DNA of 64,000 bases from Isoetes taiwanensis (taxonomy: Eukaryota; Streptophyta; Lycopodiopsida; Isoetales; Isoetaceae), in NCBI GenBank assembly GCA_021234155.1, contig JAJEKV010000004.1:579171-643170 (forward strand), in the 5' to 3' direction. Every line of letters starts with the position of its first letter. Positions within the stretch are counted from its first letter, which is position 1. The translations under genes were made by a program, and so were the position numbers. Positions 22,530-34,323 of this stretch are shown here, piece after piece. The notes under the pieces were generated by a model. That model was given only the letters and a program-made list of their open reading frames with translations. It ran no database searches and was not told the DNA's origin.

Positions 22530-24532
22530 GATCTAATACTATGTGACCTTGTCGTAGAATTTTATGCATATTATGATAGTGGTAATGCTAATTGTAATAG
22601 TAATGCTGAGTTTTGTTACAGAATGTTTTGGAAGAATGCTTATGAAATATAAGAAGGCGTACTTAGCTTTTTCTTAAGATGGGTCCAAAAATGTAGATTG
22701 TATGGTGTTTTCCATAAAGCTGGCAGAGTCACGAGACTGACGAATCCGCCACCCTTACACTGCTGCTGGCAAGTAACAGTTAAAGGCACCACGTGGATAA
22801 ATATCTACGTGCAGACTGCATGTTGTGGTTTCGACTCACTTGCATTCTTCATCACTTTGGACTTATTATATGGAATATCTTAATGCATAACAATTGCACA
22901 ATGAACAACAAAATATTTATATGGATCATTCCTTATCGCTTTTTTTCGATCATTGGATCGAAGCATTATTCTGTGAATGTGCCAAATCAAGGCTTCTGGA
23001 ATTTCCATGTCAGACCCATGTATACGCCTGCGCACCCCATACACTGCTTCTACGTATGTATGTACATCTAATACTTTAATGCATACAAATAAACAATGAA
23101 CGTGATAGCATTGCATTTAGAAGAGATACACATTGACATAAAAGTCAAGGAAAGTGAAGAGGTCACATATATTACAGTGGCAGATGTGCATGCCCAAAAC
23201 GTATGTACATAAAGAGAACATGAACAGAAATGCAAAACAACAGAAAATATGAGAGAAAGCCTGACTAGAAGAGATGCCAGAAAGTAAGATAACAGTGAAC
23301 GAAAGTGAACAGGTCATATAAATTACATTGGCAGATGTGCATATCTGAAAACAACAGTCACGAAATTATCCAACAAGCTTCAAGAGCATGCTTCCACAAA
23401 GGGCATGCATGCCCAAAAGCTCCTGCGAAGACGCTCCAATTCATATACTACATGTCAATAGAAGCTTGAAGAAGACCCCCTGTGACACACAATTCTCCCA
23501 CCTAAACACATTTCCAAGAAAGAGAACAGCACGTGCAGCTTATATTACACAACAAAACTCTGCATTCACAAAAAACTCTTGTATTCACAAGAAACAGTGC
23601 TGCCCACAGCCATCTCAGGCCTATGCACAGAACTCCAAGGAGCACCCAACGAAACCTCAGCCCATATGCATCTTCTGCCGCATTCTCAGTCATTCCAATT
23701 GTACAACTCCAGCTCTACCTCGCCCCCGTACCAGCCATGTCTCCATCCACACAGTAGCAATTGGAACAGCAGCCAGACAACCAATGTACTTTTCAAGGAA
23801 GTTTGTTGCTGCAACAAATGATTGATGTGTCTCCACCGTCTCCAGCACAGAGAACACAGACAATGGAAGAAACCGCTCCACAATCAGGCAATCGAAGAGC
23901 ACACCTGATGAGCCCTCAATCAGCCCACACGCCACATAACTGCTATCAGCAAAGTATTCCTTCTTGAATATGCAGAAGAATTTCTTCACCTCACAGGCAA
24001 GCAAGACAAAACTTTCCGGCACCGCAATCCCATCTCAAGCGCCAGCATGCAACCTCCTGTACAGTAACAAATACAGAGAAACACGCATCCTGTAGCAACC
24101 CAGACACCAAAATGCTGCCACAAACCCCCTTTTTGGCAAGGCATATGCCAGGGAGCCTCCAAGCCTACAGGCACACCATCTGGCCGCCCGGCATGGCCGC
24201 CATCTCCTCCAGCAAATAAGGGCGAGCATCAGTCGCCCGCCATGCTCGGACCAGCCCTGCCACGACTCTCTACCATGAAACCATACCCAGACGCCAAAAA
24301 TATTCTTGAAACCCTAACCCCCATTTCTCTCCCACCAACCTTCGCCAAAACCTTACTAACTGGATAATTTGGGAACCTTATGGAGTATCTTAATGCCTAA
24401 CAATTGCGCTATGAACAATGAAGTATCCCAACCCCAATTTCTCTACCCAATTGGGGTTGGACTGCCAAAATGTGGAAACCTTTGTAATTGTGAAGGTTTC
24501 CATATGGGAAAATTGTGAAGGTTTCTATGTAT
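22530..24532. other. intergenic, nothing recognised
   Basis: Moderate GC content around 23400-24300 keeps many frames open on both strands (for example 23388-23825 +, 23690-24022 -), but none shows a domain or exon structure that I can defend. Two similar phrases, GATGTGCATGCCCAAAACGTA (about 23184) and CAGATGTGCATATCTGAAAAC (about 23332), indicate a small local duplication. Confidence 0.35.
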
Positions 24533-24596
24533 ATAGGAAAGCCCATTTACTGCTGTGGAAACAGGGCGACGCGCGACACTAAATGGGCTTCCCTAT
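24533..24596. repeat. hairpin with 17-base arms; loop core shared with the 21151 hairpin
   Basis: The arms 24533-24549 and 24580-24596 pair with one mismatch (AAGCCCATTTA against TAAATGGGCTT). The loop contains GGAAACAGGGCG (24557-24568) followed two bases later by GCGC (24571-24574). A direct repeat AATTGTGAAGGTTTC lies just upstream (24486 and 24511). Confidence 0.75.
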
Positions 24597-24599
24597 AAT

Positions 24600-26131
24600 G
24601 TGGAGGAGAGTTAGGTGCTGTTCTGTGCCACGTGTCAACAATCCAATGGCTGGAGCAGAGAACCACCACAAAAAAGATTGAAAATTTTGTCACTGTACTT
24701 CCTGGAAATAAAGTGTGCTAAAAATGGCCACGTGGCGGCATAGCGTTCGACGAGGGGGCAGAACATCACCTAACTGTTCTTTACGATATCAAGATTTCTA
24801 GTTCAACTATATCCTCCACAAATAATTGTAGTGGGAGTGCAACCCAAATTGGGTGCACATAAAAACATCGTTATAACACTTGGCGTGGAGCAACTTTCTC
24901 CTAAACTATAGGATGACTTTCACATGCATTGTCACATATGTAATAATTCTCTATTTAGAAGGCCGAGTCTTATTTATTTCAACGTAAATCTCCAAGCAAT
25001 AATGTCCCTTTTTTTCCTGCAACCCCCCCCCCCCTCCCCCTCCCCACAAAAGAAAAAAAAGGTTGGTTGCCGCTCTAACTTTCTTTGGGAGACTCAGATC
25101 CAGCACTGGATAGACTAAACTATTTCTGGTCGCCCTTTCAGGTCTGCCAGAGGTTCAAATATGGAACACATCCCAAGCATAATTCCGACTCCTTATGGAA
25201 GTTTTTTTCCTTCAAACATCACCTCAATGCTGTATAACTCTGAAAATTCATCCATGAGAAGGACAACGAGTAACCACAGTTATTATTCAGATTTAGATAT
25301 TTCAAAAGCCTAGCCAAGCTAGATACAGTCGACAAAGCGGCATCCCAATATGGCAAGAACAATGCGAAAAGCATCCGTAGGCACATGCGAATTCTCATTA
25401 TGCAAGCATCGATCTCGATCGGCCGAAGAGTGCATATGCCATCGGAAGACAACGCAAACAAAATAGAGCTGGGCCGATCAAAAAATGTCCCAGATTTGGC
25501 GAAAATGGAGGAAAGCCAATTCCAATGTTGCACTGCCATCCAAAATCAAAATAAAAAATCTCTGAATTTTCGTAGATCGATCTTTCTCCCCCTTTTTTAG
25601 CCTGTTTCCTATTTCTTGTGCTATTTAATAGGGATAACTAATTTCCTTGCCACCTCACAATATAGGCAATTAAAATCTTGCCACCTTAGCACTGAGCATT
25701 TAATGCATTTACGTAGCATTTAATTTCAACGACTTTTCTGACCAACGGCAGAGATTAAACCCCTAAATTCAACGACTTATATCGGAAGCCCCAAATAAGA
25801 GGGCTTTCGATCTTAGCCGTCGATCTCAGATATGGACGGTCGAGACGTCAATACTGGACTACTGGATAAGGGGGGAGCTTAAGTGGTGGTTCAATTCGGG
25901 CTGTCGATCTCAGATCTAAACGGCCCAGACGGCGCCATCTCAAAATATTGGAACACTGGATAAAGAGGGGTGCTTATATAATTGTATATATATAAGAGAG
26001 GGATGGGATGGCATTTTTAAGGTCCACTACAAACCAACGGAAGCATTGTAGAATGACGTATGGGTTCCCACATCTAAGCATCTAAAGATATAAGATTACA
26101 ACAATAAGCAAGAAATGGTTTAGGTTCCAGA
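24600..26131. other. intergenic, nothing recognised
   Basis: It holds a C-rich run (about 25023-25046) and, at 25797-25935, two copies of a phrase like GTCGATCTCAGATnTnnACGG. No gene is supported. The 5' end of the adjacent Ty3 element is not visible here, so it is truncated. Confidence 0.35.
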
Positions 26132-26854
26132 ATGTCTCCCTTCATGATAAATTATGGTTATCAATGCCTTACTCCAGACACATGGCATAATCTCGTTTCT
26201 AAGGTGGAGGTTTCTCAGCAACTCCTCTTGGAAATGCAAGCTTTGGTTGAAGAAGTTCGTGGTTACTTATTGGCTGCACGCAGTCGTCAGAAGAGTGTAG
26301 CGGATAAACACAGAACCCCAAGAGTCTTCCAGGTGGGTGAATCGGTTTGGCTTAAGATTAAGGTAAAACAAGCCAAACTTAGGATTGGTAACTGCAAGAA
26401 ACTGGCACCCAGATGGGCTGGGCCGTTCAAAATCATTGAACGTGTTGGAGAACAGGCATATCGCTTGGATTTGCCATCCCGCTTGAAGATCCACAAGGTC
26501 TTTCACGTGAGTCTCTTGAAGCAACACACCCCAGATCCAGAGGAGATCTTGGACACGCCCACCCTTCTTGAAATGACAGAAGAGCATCTAGATATAGTGC
26601 CTGAAGCTCTTCTTGATCGGGCCTATAAACAGACCAGGAGGAGTCAAATGCTACAATACTTGGTTAAGTGGAAACACTTGCCACCTGAGGATGCTACCTG
26701 GGTGATGAAGATAGACCTTGAGAAGCACTATCTTGATTTCGTGCGAGAATCTCAGGGCTGTACCATCAACGATGCTATCAACCCCGCTCCCGGCGATAAG
26801 CTTGAAGGCTTGATTCGCCGAGAATCATGCAGCAGAGGGGTAGATGCATCGTAA
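26132..26854 (+). mobile_element. Ty3-type chromodomain retrotransposon: end of integrase plus chromodomain
   Basis: A 240-residue open frame corresponds to the C-terminal end of a Ty3 polyprotein. It begins in the integrase (SPFMINYGYQCLTPDTW), continues through the GPY/F module (KLAPRWAGPFKIIERVG, AYRLDLPSRLKIHKVFHVSL) and ends with a chromodomain (PEALLDRAYKQTRRSQMLQY, LVKWKHLPPEDATWV). This chromodomain class is that of the chromoviruses, where it directs insertion towards modified chromatin. Everything before the integrase end is missing. A polypurine tract and LTR follow at 27432-29046. The frame is open, but the element cannot be autonomous. Confidence 0.92.
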
Positions 26855-27431
26855 TGGATAATAGTTACCGATGATGGGATCACCTTCGTGTTCTCTAGGA
26901 CGTGGTGTATTGTCAATGCGGACATGACCGCGAACTGCTTGGAATGCATGTAGCTGATAGGCCGCGTTCATCTCGGCTATAATGGGAACTTCACCATTCC
27001 TTACGCCGCAATGAATTGCGAACCATAGGCATGATAGGTTCCCGTTTTGATAAGTTTTTTTCTTTTTTTATATAGGGGGTGGTCCCTTCAACCACAACAT
27101 ACTTATCTTATCTATAAATACTAATGTATTGACATGTGCAGGCCAGTGAGCAGTACGTGACCTGCCCATGTATAGAGGGTTGCTGATGGCCCAACTTCTC
27201 CAGTTTTATGTTGTCTACCAGTCTTGTCCTTTTGTTACTCTGGTGTGATATTGGACTTCGGTCCTTGAACTCTTTTCTTGTGATGATCATGTGAAATGCA
27301 CCTCGGTGCTTAAACTGTTTCAAACTTTAAAGTTTTAATGTTATTACCTTCGGAAATAAGAAATTTCCTTCCTTCATAATGTCATTTCCTACATCTGTAT
27401 CTGACCCCAATGCTGAGGACAGCATTATTTC

Positions 27432-27445
27432 TAAGGAGGGGAGAA
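27432..27445 (+). promoter_or_regulatory. polypurine tract of the Ty3 element
   Basis: CTAAGGAGGGGAGAA lies directly before the LTR start TGTGACG, the normal position of the plus-strand primer for reverse transcription. Confidence 0.8.
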
Positions 27446-29046
27446 TGTGACGTTCCAAGTATTTATATGGTATACGTATAAACATACTGACACGTCACCC
27501 AGTAAAGGTACGCTACATGGGGTATTGTAACCTAGATGGTTGACCTAAAAAGGATTAAATTAGCTATGCTAATTTAATTATTAAGGATAATAAACTATAA
27601 TTAAGGAATTAATATCTAAGTGGGTTAATTAAGTTAATTAATGGATTAGGAAGGCGCCACTTGGCCAAACTCGATTGGCTAGCATGGGAATGCTAACTTG
27701 GGCCATCAAGGTGGATCACTATCCCCATTTGACCCCAAAATCGAGCCAAGAGGAGGAGCAAAGGCTTAAGCACACAGGCTGAACTGGCGTCGACCACCCC
27801 GGTTGTTCTTTGAACAACAGATTATTGAGAGATGGAGGCGCCTCATGACAATGGCAAGCTGGAACTCGGGTTAGTAGATAATCTAGTTGATATCTTTAAG
27901 GATAGCGCTTCAGTTAGGTCTTTTGAGTCTTCTCTGGTTGTTTTACTTAGGATTAACCCTTCTTTGGTATCTAAGATTGCATTTCAATTATGGATTATGT
28001 TATGATGGATGGATGGATGTGTATGTGAAAGTAGCTCTGTTAAACTTCCATAAAGCAGGGATTATAGGGGGGTAGAGACCTCTGTGCCATATGCTTTAGT
28101 CTGCTCCTAGTAGCTCCTTTAATTCCCAATTAGTGCGGCCTGTGTACAAGAGACCACCGAGGCGTGGATGCTATGGAATCGCTTAGCAGCAGAGAAGGGA
28201 CACAGTGGTGAAGTGGGGGTGGGGTCTTGCACGAACATAAAAGGCTCCTGAGACTCCTACAGTGGGCTAGGCCTGATAGCCGGTCACGTAAAGGGCCGGG
28301 TATGGGTCTGACACTCCCTGGGTGCAGAGGTGTGACCCGTATGGGGCACCCTGTGCTTTGAGTAGATTTAGGGTGAGTAAGTCAGGTACGGATGCGGGGG
28401 TCGCTGATGCGGCACGTATTCTCTAGCTCACCCATGGAACCACTGTGATCCTGGAAGGGGACACTTCCCTGACCTGCCTCATCGGACCGGGGCGTCATGA
28501 ACCCTGGAGTAGGCTCGAAGGGTGATACCTTGAGTCTGCGTCTCCGGAAGGCTATAGTGATGCCATAGCATGATTCGACTCATCTGCAAAGTGTGCACAG
28601 GAGGGGCGGATGGAGTGGACAACCCTAGCCGATGTTCTATGCCAGCCAATGCCATGTCAAGATTCGGTCTGCTGATCTCTTGAGACATAGCCGTCAGTCG
28701 ATCCTCACTGGAGTCTGAGCCGGGGTAGAACCATGGGTTTGGGTGTTTTCCTAGTATTAAATGCATATTCTTTGTTGTTGTCACTCGGATGGATGTGCCA
28801 CCCCTCGTGGTGGTATTTTATGATATGATGATGCTGTGTGCTAACCTTGTATTCACGCTTCCGCGACATAGGAGCCCCATTGAAGGCGTGGGCCGAATGA
28901 CCCCTCTGTGTCCTTCACTCGAGCATCTTGCCATAGATGGCCCGAGTTAGACGGAGGGCCCTGCTCGTGGCGAGTTGGTCGCCATGGGAGGGGAAGGTCC
29001 CCGTATGTATACGTCCGAGGGTCGTATATGTTATGGGAGCGTCACA
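27446..29046 (+). mobile_element. 3' LTR of the Ty3 chromodomain element (1.6 kb)
   Basis: It starts TGTGACGTTCC after the polypurine tract and ends GGGAGCGTCACA, so the ends are inverted (TGTGACG/CGTCACA). A second, diverged copy lies at 36160-37768; shared phrases include ATTAAATTAGCTATGCTAAT, GGGTGGGGTCTTGCA and GGCGTCATGAACCC. The right end abuts hAT transposase sequence in mid-gene, which marks the insertion point. The 5' LTR is not in the window. Open frames inside (28479-28784, for example) are not genes. Confidence 0.9.
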
Positions 29047-31075
29047 ACTGCCCAATACCATGCACAAACATAACTCTGCAAGTTTGAAATACTCATAGAT
29101 GGCCACACGCAAAAGACTATTTGAGCTAAGCTTCTGTCGTAAGTGAGTTACTGCACCAAATTCTAGCGGGTCCTCAAGTTCTACAAACTGCTGGTACATT
29201 GTCTTACCAAATAGTGGAGCTTGCTCCTTCAACTTATCATAATCTAGAAGTTCGTCGATCTGCCCATCACTAAAACTTTTTCTACTACAAAAGTTTTCCT
29301 CTATTACCGTACCTTTTTGAAAGTGCATTGTTCCAACAGTGTGGAAAAACAATGCCTATTGCATCCAACACTTCATCCGGTGGGAAACGAGTGCGTAACT
29401 CAGCTGCCAAAGCATTTGCAGCCTACAAATAATAATCAGTGTCAGAAATCAAAATTGTGTAAGAGTGACGTGACGAGAATGAGATACCTTTGCCATGTCG
29501 TGCTTGACCTTCTCCACAATCCAGCCAAAATCATCCCTTTTGAAATCTGATTTTATTGGACGATTGCCTCGTCCACGAGGCTTTTTCAGATATAATTTGA
29601 TGTGCTTCTCTCTCACATCAGCACATAGTACATCCATTTCATTGTATGATAGAAAGGTGTCGACAGATCCAATTTGAACAAACTTTTTCCATAAGGTGAA
29701 AGTTTTCTTATCACCTTTCTCAAAGCAACTCTGCCCAGTCCTTATATCATCAACATACAAACTTTCAATTTGATTTTGCATCATCTTTCTTGCAGTGGTA
29801 TACTCTGGGATGGATATGTTTCCATTTTGGGAAATGGAAATCAAATAATGAAGCTTGTGCAGTAATGGTTCCAATGCAAACAATTTGAACATTGTTTCTC
29901 CATCAGTCAAGAGGACATAAAGCTCACTGGCGCTGGTTGCCGTAGCTCCATCATCACTAATCCATTAATTACAACAATCAAGGAGGCATATTCCTCGCAC
30001 AAGCATTTCACAAGAGCATACAAGGAAATCCATCGTGTGGCAACATCCTTTAATAACTTGTTTCCCTTAGTTATTCCATCAGCAAAAGATTTGAATGTTG
30101 CACATCTCTGCGGACTATTACAGAAAAACTTATATGCTTTCTTTATCAACAATTCCACTTTCTTAATGTTGGAAAAATCTGAAATTACCTTGTATGCTAA
30201 GTTTGTGCGGTGGCTCATACAATGTATGACCCGCGAATAAGGAGCCAAGTTGGTTTGGATTCTAACCCTCAGGCCAGTCCTATTTCCCTGCATCATGGAT
30301 GCACCGTCTGCTCCAAAACATATTGACTTCTTGGCGTAGTCCCTTACACTCATATCAGCAACACTCGAAAGATGTTGAACAATGACGTTGTAGAGAGTTT
30401 CAGCATCAGAACTCATGCTCAATTTAAAAATGCCAACAAGATGTGATTTCCATTCATAACAAACCACATTATAGAGGTGCATGGCAGCCCAACTTGTGTT
30501 ATCCACAGATGTAACTTCATCCATAGATAATGACAAGAAAGTAGAGTTTTGAATCATGGTAAGAAGCTCGCCTTGCAAGGCCTCATTCATGAAGCTTGCA
30601 AATTCCCATCCTACTGGAATGGACCAATGGAACACGGGACATCATGATAATTCAACGGATAAGAAAAGCTCTCTCATTTGTGGATACTATTTCATGGGTC
30701 TACCACTGTTGAGTAAGAAAAACAACAGCCCTCATTTGAATACACTTTGCATTGTACTCCTTTTGGTCTTGCTCAGAAAATAGCAAATGCAAGCGTGTCG
30801 TTTTATCTTTCATATGTTTTATCGCAAATATCCACTCATATTTCTTCAAGTTCTTTTTTTGATGTTTGTTTTCGGTGCAAACTCGATAACTTCATGTTTT
30901 ACTCCATTCTCATCTACTTTCACGGTCTTTTTCTTTCCATGATGTTTGCAAATATTGTCGTCCTATTGCATTGCATGCTCTCTCCCATATGTCCATGTGC
31001 AAATTTTACACTTTGCATATTCAATGGCCGCATGCAACTCTTTCGAGAATGTAGCACCAAGGCACTAGCACCATA
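29047..31075 (-). pseudogene. hAT-superfamily transposase, zinc finger to C-terminal part (broken)
   Basis: On the minus strand, reading down from 31075, the order is that of a hAT transposase. A zinc finger comes first (EYAKCKICTWTYGREHAMQ, a stop, then DDNICKHHGKKK), then a linker (KDKTTRLHLLFSEQDQKEYN). The catalytic core begins with SMDEVTSVDNTSW (first acidic residue), followed by CFGADGASMMQGNRTG, the HCMSHRTNLAYK motif and VATRWISLYA. The C-terminal region (ELYVLLTDGETMFKLFALEP) runs through an intron at about 29414-29487 (donor after HDMAK, acceptor before AANALAAELRTRFPP) to FKLAELCLCMVLG. There the Ty3 LTR interrupts the dimerisation domain. At least one in-frame stop in the finger and frameshifts near 29950 and 29330 show it is dead. 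The N-terminal part appears separately, inverted, at 32404-32785. Confidence 0.85.
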
Positions 31076-31084
31076 CCTTGTTAC

Positions 31085-31796
31085 ATAGGTTCCTGATTGT
31101 AAGTCTTTCGTGAAAGGATACCTTCCTGATAAGAAGGATCGCTTGATTGGTCATTTGGAGCCCTTATTGTTCAAGTTCTGCATGAAGGATGGGTGGCCAC
31201 TAATGTATTACAAGATGAGACCAGGCCATAGAGAATGGTTGCCAGATAAGGGTATTCGAATGTGGAAGGCATATGACAATGGTGTGCCCATACCGATTGG
31301 CTCTCCAAAGTCTATTAAGCCGTATACAAGCCTAAAGCACATAGATGCTTTGAGGTCATCTATTGCAAAGTACATGATGCATTGGGCTAATATCTCTAGG
31401 GCTAAAGTGAACTCATGGTCCAATTCTTACATGAATGAAGTTATTAACTACTGTTCTGATCTGATGCGTGTCCTAGAGGATGTTCCCTCTGGCAATACTG
31501 AAATAAAGAACTTCTGGCCTCAAACGAGGCAAGATGTGGTAGCCGAGGCAGATCCAATTATGGTTGATGAATACAATGCTCCTTCACCTTACGTGGGACC
31601 TGCAAAGGATAAACCTAAAAACGCAATTGAAATATTCAACCCATACCAGGATGTCCAGAAAGGCATGTTCTTGGTTGTCAGGTCGGGAGATGTGTGTCCT
31701 GCATGGGTAGCATATGCAGAACATGATCCTGTACAAGATCCCAATCTTCCACATTATGATTCAACAGGGAAAAAATTAGTGGCTAAACTTAGCTAA
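31085..31796 (+). pseudogene. DUF7869-type transposon protein, C-terminal part
   Basis: A good acceptor (TTGTTACATAG, about 31088) opens a 230-codon frame reading VPDCKSFVKGYL, then PLLFKFCMKDGWPLMYYKM and REWLPDKGIRMWK. This is the pattern that follows the DDE-like DUF7869 domain in a widespread eukaryotic transposon-protein family. The rest (KNFWPQTRQDVV, then DVQKGMFLVVRSGDVCPAW) ends in a domain-like segment of unknown role. The upstream N-terminal and middle parts of the same kind of protein lie on the opposite strand at 32788-33849. The family name comes from remembered motif patterns; without a search the clade is uncertain. Confidence 0.6.
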
Positions 31797-32403
31797 ATGG
31801 CGAAATTTTAGCCCTCGAAAAAAAAAAGCTAAACTATTGCATTTTTATTGGGGAAAAAAAAAATCGTCAAGGTCATTTCGCGCCCAAGGTGAACCGCATA
31901 CGAATTTCGCTAAACTCTATCGTCTTGGAGCTCAATTCCGTCAGCAGTTTAGCTTAATCCTCGATCATAAAAACAGACAAAGAGGCAATGATTCACCAAT
32001 AGCTGGGCATTTCGGCCAAGATTTTACCTAGGAGTTTCGCCAGGTAGGATCAACTTTGAAGGAAAAAAAAAAGGGTCTTGGCATCGTCTTCATTGTAAAA
32101 ATTGTATTTGCTCATGGCCTTATTGCATTACAGTGCTCACTGCAGGTATCTGAATAGAGTAGGTCAGTCTTACCATTTCATTTTTTGACAGGTATTCTCT
32201 TTTGCTTTCGAATGCAATTACATTTTCTTAAACTTTCCCTTTAGTCAAGCATTGAACAAGAGATTTAGATGCAAAACTAGCATTTCTTTAGTTAGGCATT
32301 TCTATCTAGATTTAGCTGATTGTGATCTGAAACAATAATTTTGTAGCACATTAGTCAATACGAATGTTTGTAAAATATTATCAATAATGTCGTATTAATT
32401 CAA

Positions 32404-32785
32404 ATGATGAGGTTAGAACTATTTATATTGGTTCTTCTGTACATTTCAGATTTGAATAAGATGAAGCGGCAAGCTGATCTTATGAAGTTCTTGTCAAACA
32501 AGCATAAGGAAAGAGATGTAATGGCCTCTTCTACCAGCAGCCAGATAGTTGTCGAGCCTGCCATGCATATGGAAATAGAACATGCTCTATCCTCTAATTA
32601 TACAGACAGTGATCTCCCTCCATTTTCATGTAGTCAAAATGAAATAAAGATGGAAAAGTTGATAATAGGAAGGTGAGAAAGGAGAGGAAAAAGAGAAAGA
32701 ATGATTATGTCGTTGGACGAGCATTCAAGAAGGAATGGTTGGCTGAATTTCCTGACTTGGAATCAGTTAGACACCCAACCAAATA
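32404..32785 (+). pseudogene. hAT-like N-terminal exon(s), separated from its core by inversion
   Basis: The frame reads MKRQADLMKFLSNKHKERDV, an acidic serine-rich linker, then (with one frame change near 32675) a basic run KERKKRKNDYVVGRAFKKEW and LAEFPDLESVRHPTK. A basic patch followed by a KxWLxxFPxLE motif is the usual lead-in to the zinc finger of this type of hAT-like protein. The zinc finger itself is not downstream on this strand but on the minus strand at about 31060. The segment ends exactly where a minus-strand DUF7869 fragment begins. Confidence 0.55.
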
Positions 32786-32787
32786 AG

Positions 32788-33849
32788 TTAAGAAAGATAA
32801 GAGAAGATATATCTATTCTTGTTCTGGCTTGAACAGTTGTCTAACTGCAAGTAGAGCCTCTTGGGTAGCTTCTTAAGTTGAGCCGATTGCCGTGGAGGTG
32901 CTACAAAGTCATGGGCAGTGTTGCTCAGTTTTTTGGTTCTCAACCCCACGATATTATAAAGTGTTGATCCAATCCCCAAATGCACTCAGGGCGACCTTCT
33001 CTCAAATGGCCCCAGTTGTCTTCGGTATCCTCCAAAGTTTTGATAACATGATTCAAAGAACCAAGATGAAAATTCAAATCATCCTCCAAAGATCGATTGA
33101 GAAATGACCTAATGCACATGTGCCATGCCCATGCATTAGTGCACCAGTCACGCTAACTTTTAACCGTTCACCCCTCCACACTAATTTTGCTAGATTCTCC
33201 AGCCTAGGTATCATTGTCTTGTTTTGGTCCATTTTATCATGTATGATAGTAAGGGTCTGCTCAGGGGAACGGTGTGACAGTGCTCTCCAAGACCAGTAAA
33301 GACTTCTCAAGAAGAGCCTGGGCTGTCATGTGGGACTTTCTCTCCATTTGCAACTCCCCTCTCTCCATTGGATCTCTTATCTTTGCCATTTTCTCTTTTA
33401 TGACAATGCAGGTATTACACTTTGAAAATGCAATTCTTTTTGCAATTGCTACCTCTGAATGGTGTCCTTCCATCTGCTCAAGAAAGAGGATAGAGAAACA
33501 TGCTTTCCAGTCATGTCTATCACACTAGCATCAACCTCTAAATGTATGTCTTTCTTGGTCAAGACAAAGGTAGCCTTTTCACATTCTCTCTCATACCATC
33601 AACTGTGTTTTTGGATCTACGAGGCATAGTCTCTGCATTCTCGTCTATGTACATAGACAGCACAACATTACCTGCTAGTGTATGCGATCTTGTTTTCTTT
33701 GACTTGGTATTCCCATGCTCAACTACTCTCTGACCACCCAAGAAAATTTTTCTCCATTTATAGAAAGTAGACATTGGTATGCCGTAGGCCCTATACCATG
33801 CTTTCAAGCAAACTTTCTTATTATTCAATATGACTTTCTTGACCTGCAT
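32788..33849 (-). pseudogene. DUF7869-type transposon protein, N-terminal and DDE-like middle part
   Basis: Reading down the minus strand from 33849, the protein starts VCLKAWYRAYGIPMSTFYKW (helix-turn-helix-like) and GGQRVVEHGN. A cysteine-containing block follows (AFSKCNTCIVIKEKMAKI), then the first acidic block of the DDE-like domain (TIIHDKMDQNKTMIPRLEN, TGALMHGHGT). After a frame change comes LNFHLGSLNHVIKTLEDTED, and finally LQLDNCSSQNKNRYIFSYLS, the most characteristic motif of this family. Homology stops at about 32790; the expected continuation (a VGHTHxDID-like block and the C-terminal part) is absent on this strand, while a C-terminal piece lies inverted at 31085-31796. Several frameshifts show decay. 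Confidence 0.65.
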
Positions 33850-33869
33850 ATTAATTGAACAGACATCTA

Positions 33870-34323
33870 AGAATCAACACACAACTACCATTAACATTAT
33901 TAACACAAACCATTGCATTTAACACATTTAAATTAAAATCCCCCTTAAACCCCCTTTGGTTTGGGTGCATATTCACACGGGGGGTTACTCCGGGCAACGA
34001 GAGCTATTGGATGGGCATATTTACCCTTTATTCCAAGATCTGGACCGTACATAGCGATCCTCGTTTGTGGGGTATGCATGTACAAGTTTTTGTATACTGT
34101 ATATTAAGGTTTGCAAAATACTATAAGATTTGAGAGAATGTACTTAATGGTATTAATTTTGTACATGTATTGTAAATATATTTTTGGGGCTCTCGCTGCC
34201 CTACGTAACCCCCCGTGTGAATATGCACCCAAACCAAAGGGGGTTTAAGGGGGATTTTAATTTAAATGTGTTAAATGCAATGGTTTGTGTTAATAATGTT
34301 AATGGTAGTTGTGTGTTGATTGT
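33870..34323. mobile_element. MITE with long perfect terminal inverted repeats
   Basis: The arms (33872-33988 and 34205-34321) are exact reverse complements over 117 bp, starting AATCAACACACAACTACC and running to CACACGGGGGGTTAC. The centre of about 215 bp has no coding capacity. TA dinucleotides flank both ends (33868-33869 and 34324-34325), consistent with a TA target duplication as in Tc1/mariner-like elements, though the true boundary is uncertain by one or two bases. Perfect arms imply a recent insertion or gene-conversion-like correction. It lies immediately upstream of the DUF7869 fragment. Confidence 0.9.

Noticed and set aside
23388-24229. Cluster of medium open frames on both strands
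   Set aside because: Composition-driven; no domain, no splice pattern and mutually overlapping frames.
28479-28784. Open frames inside the LTRs (also 28915-29043, 36497-36811, 37094-37434)
   Set aside because: They lie within LTR sequence and are not conserved between the two LTR copies.
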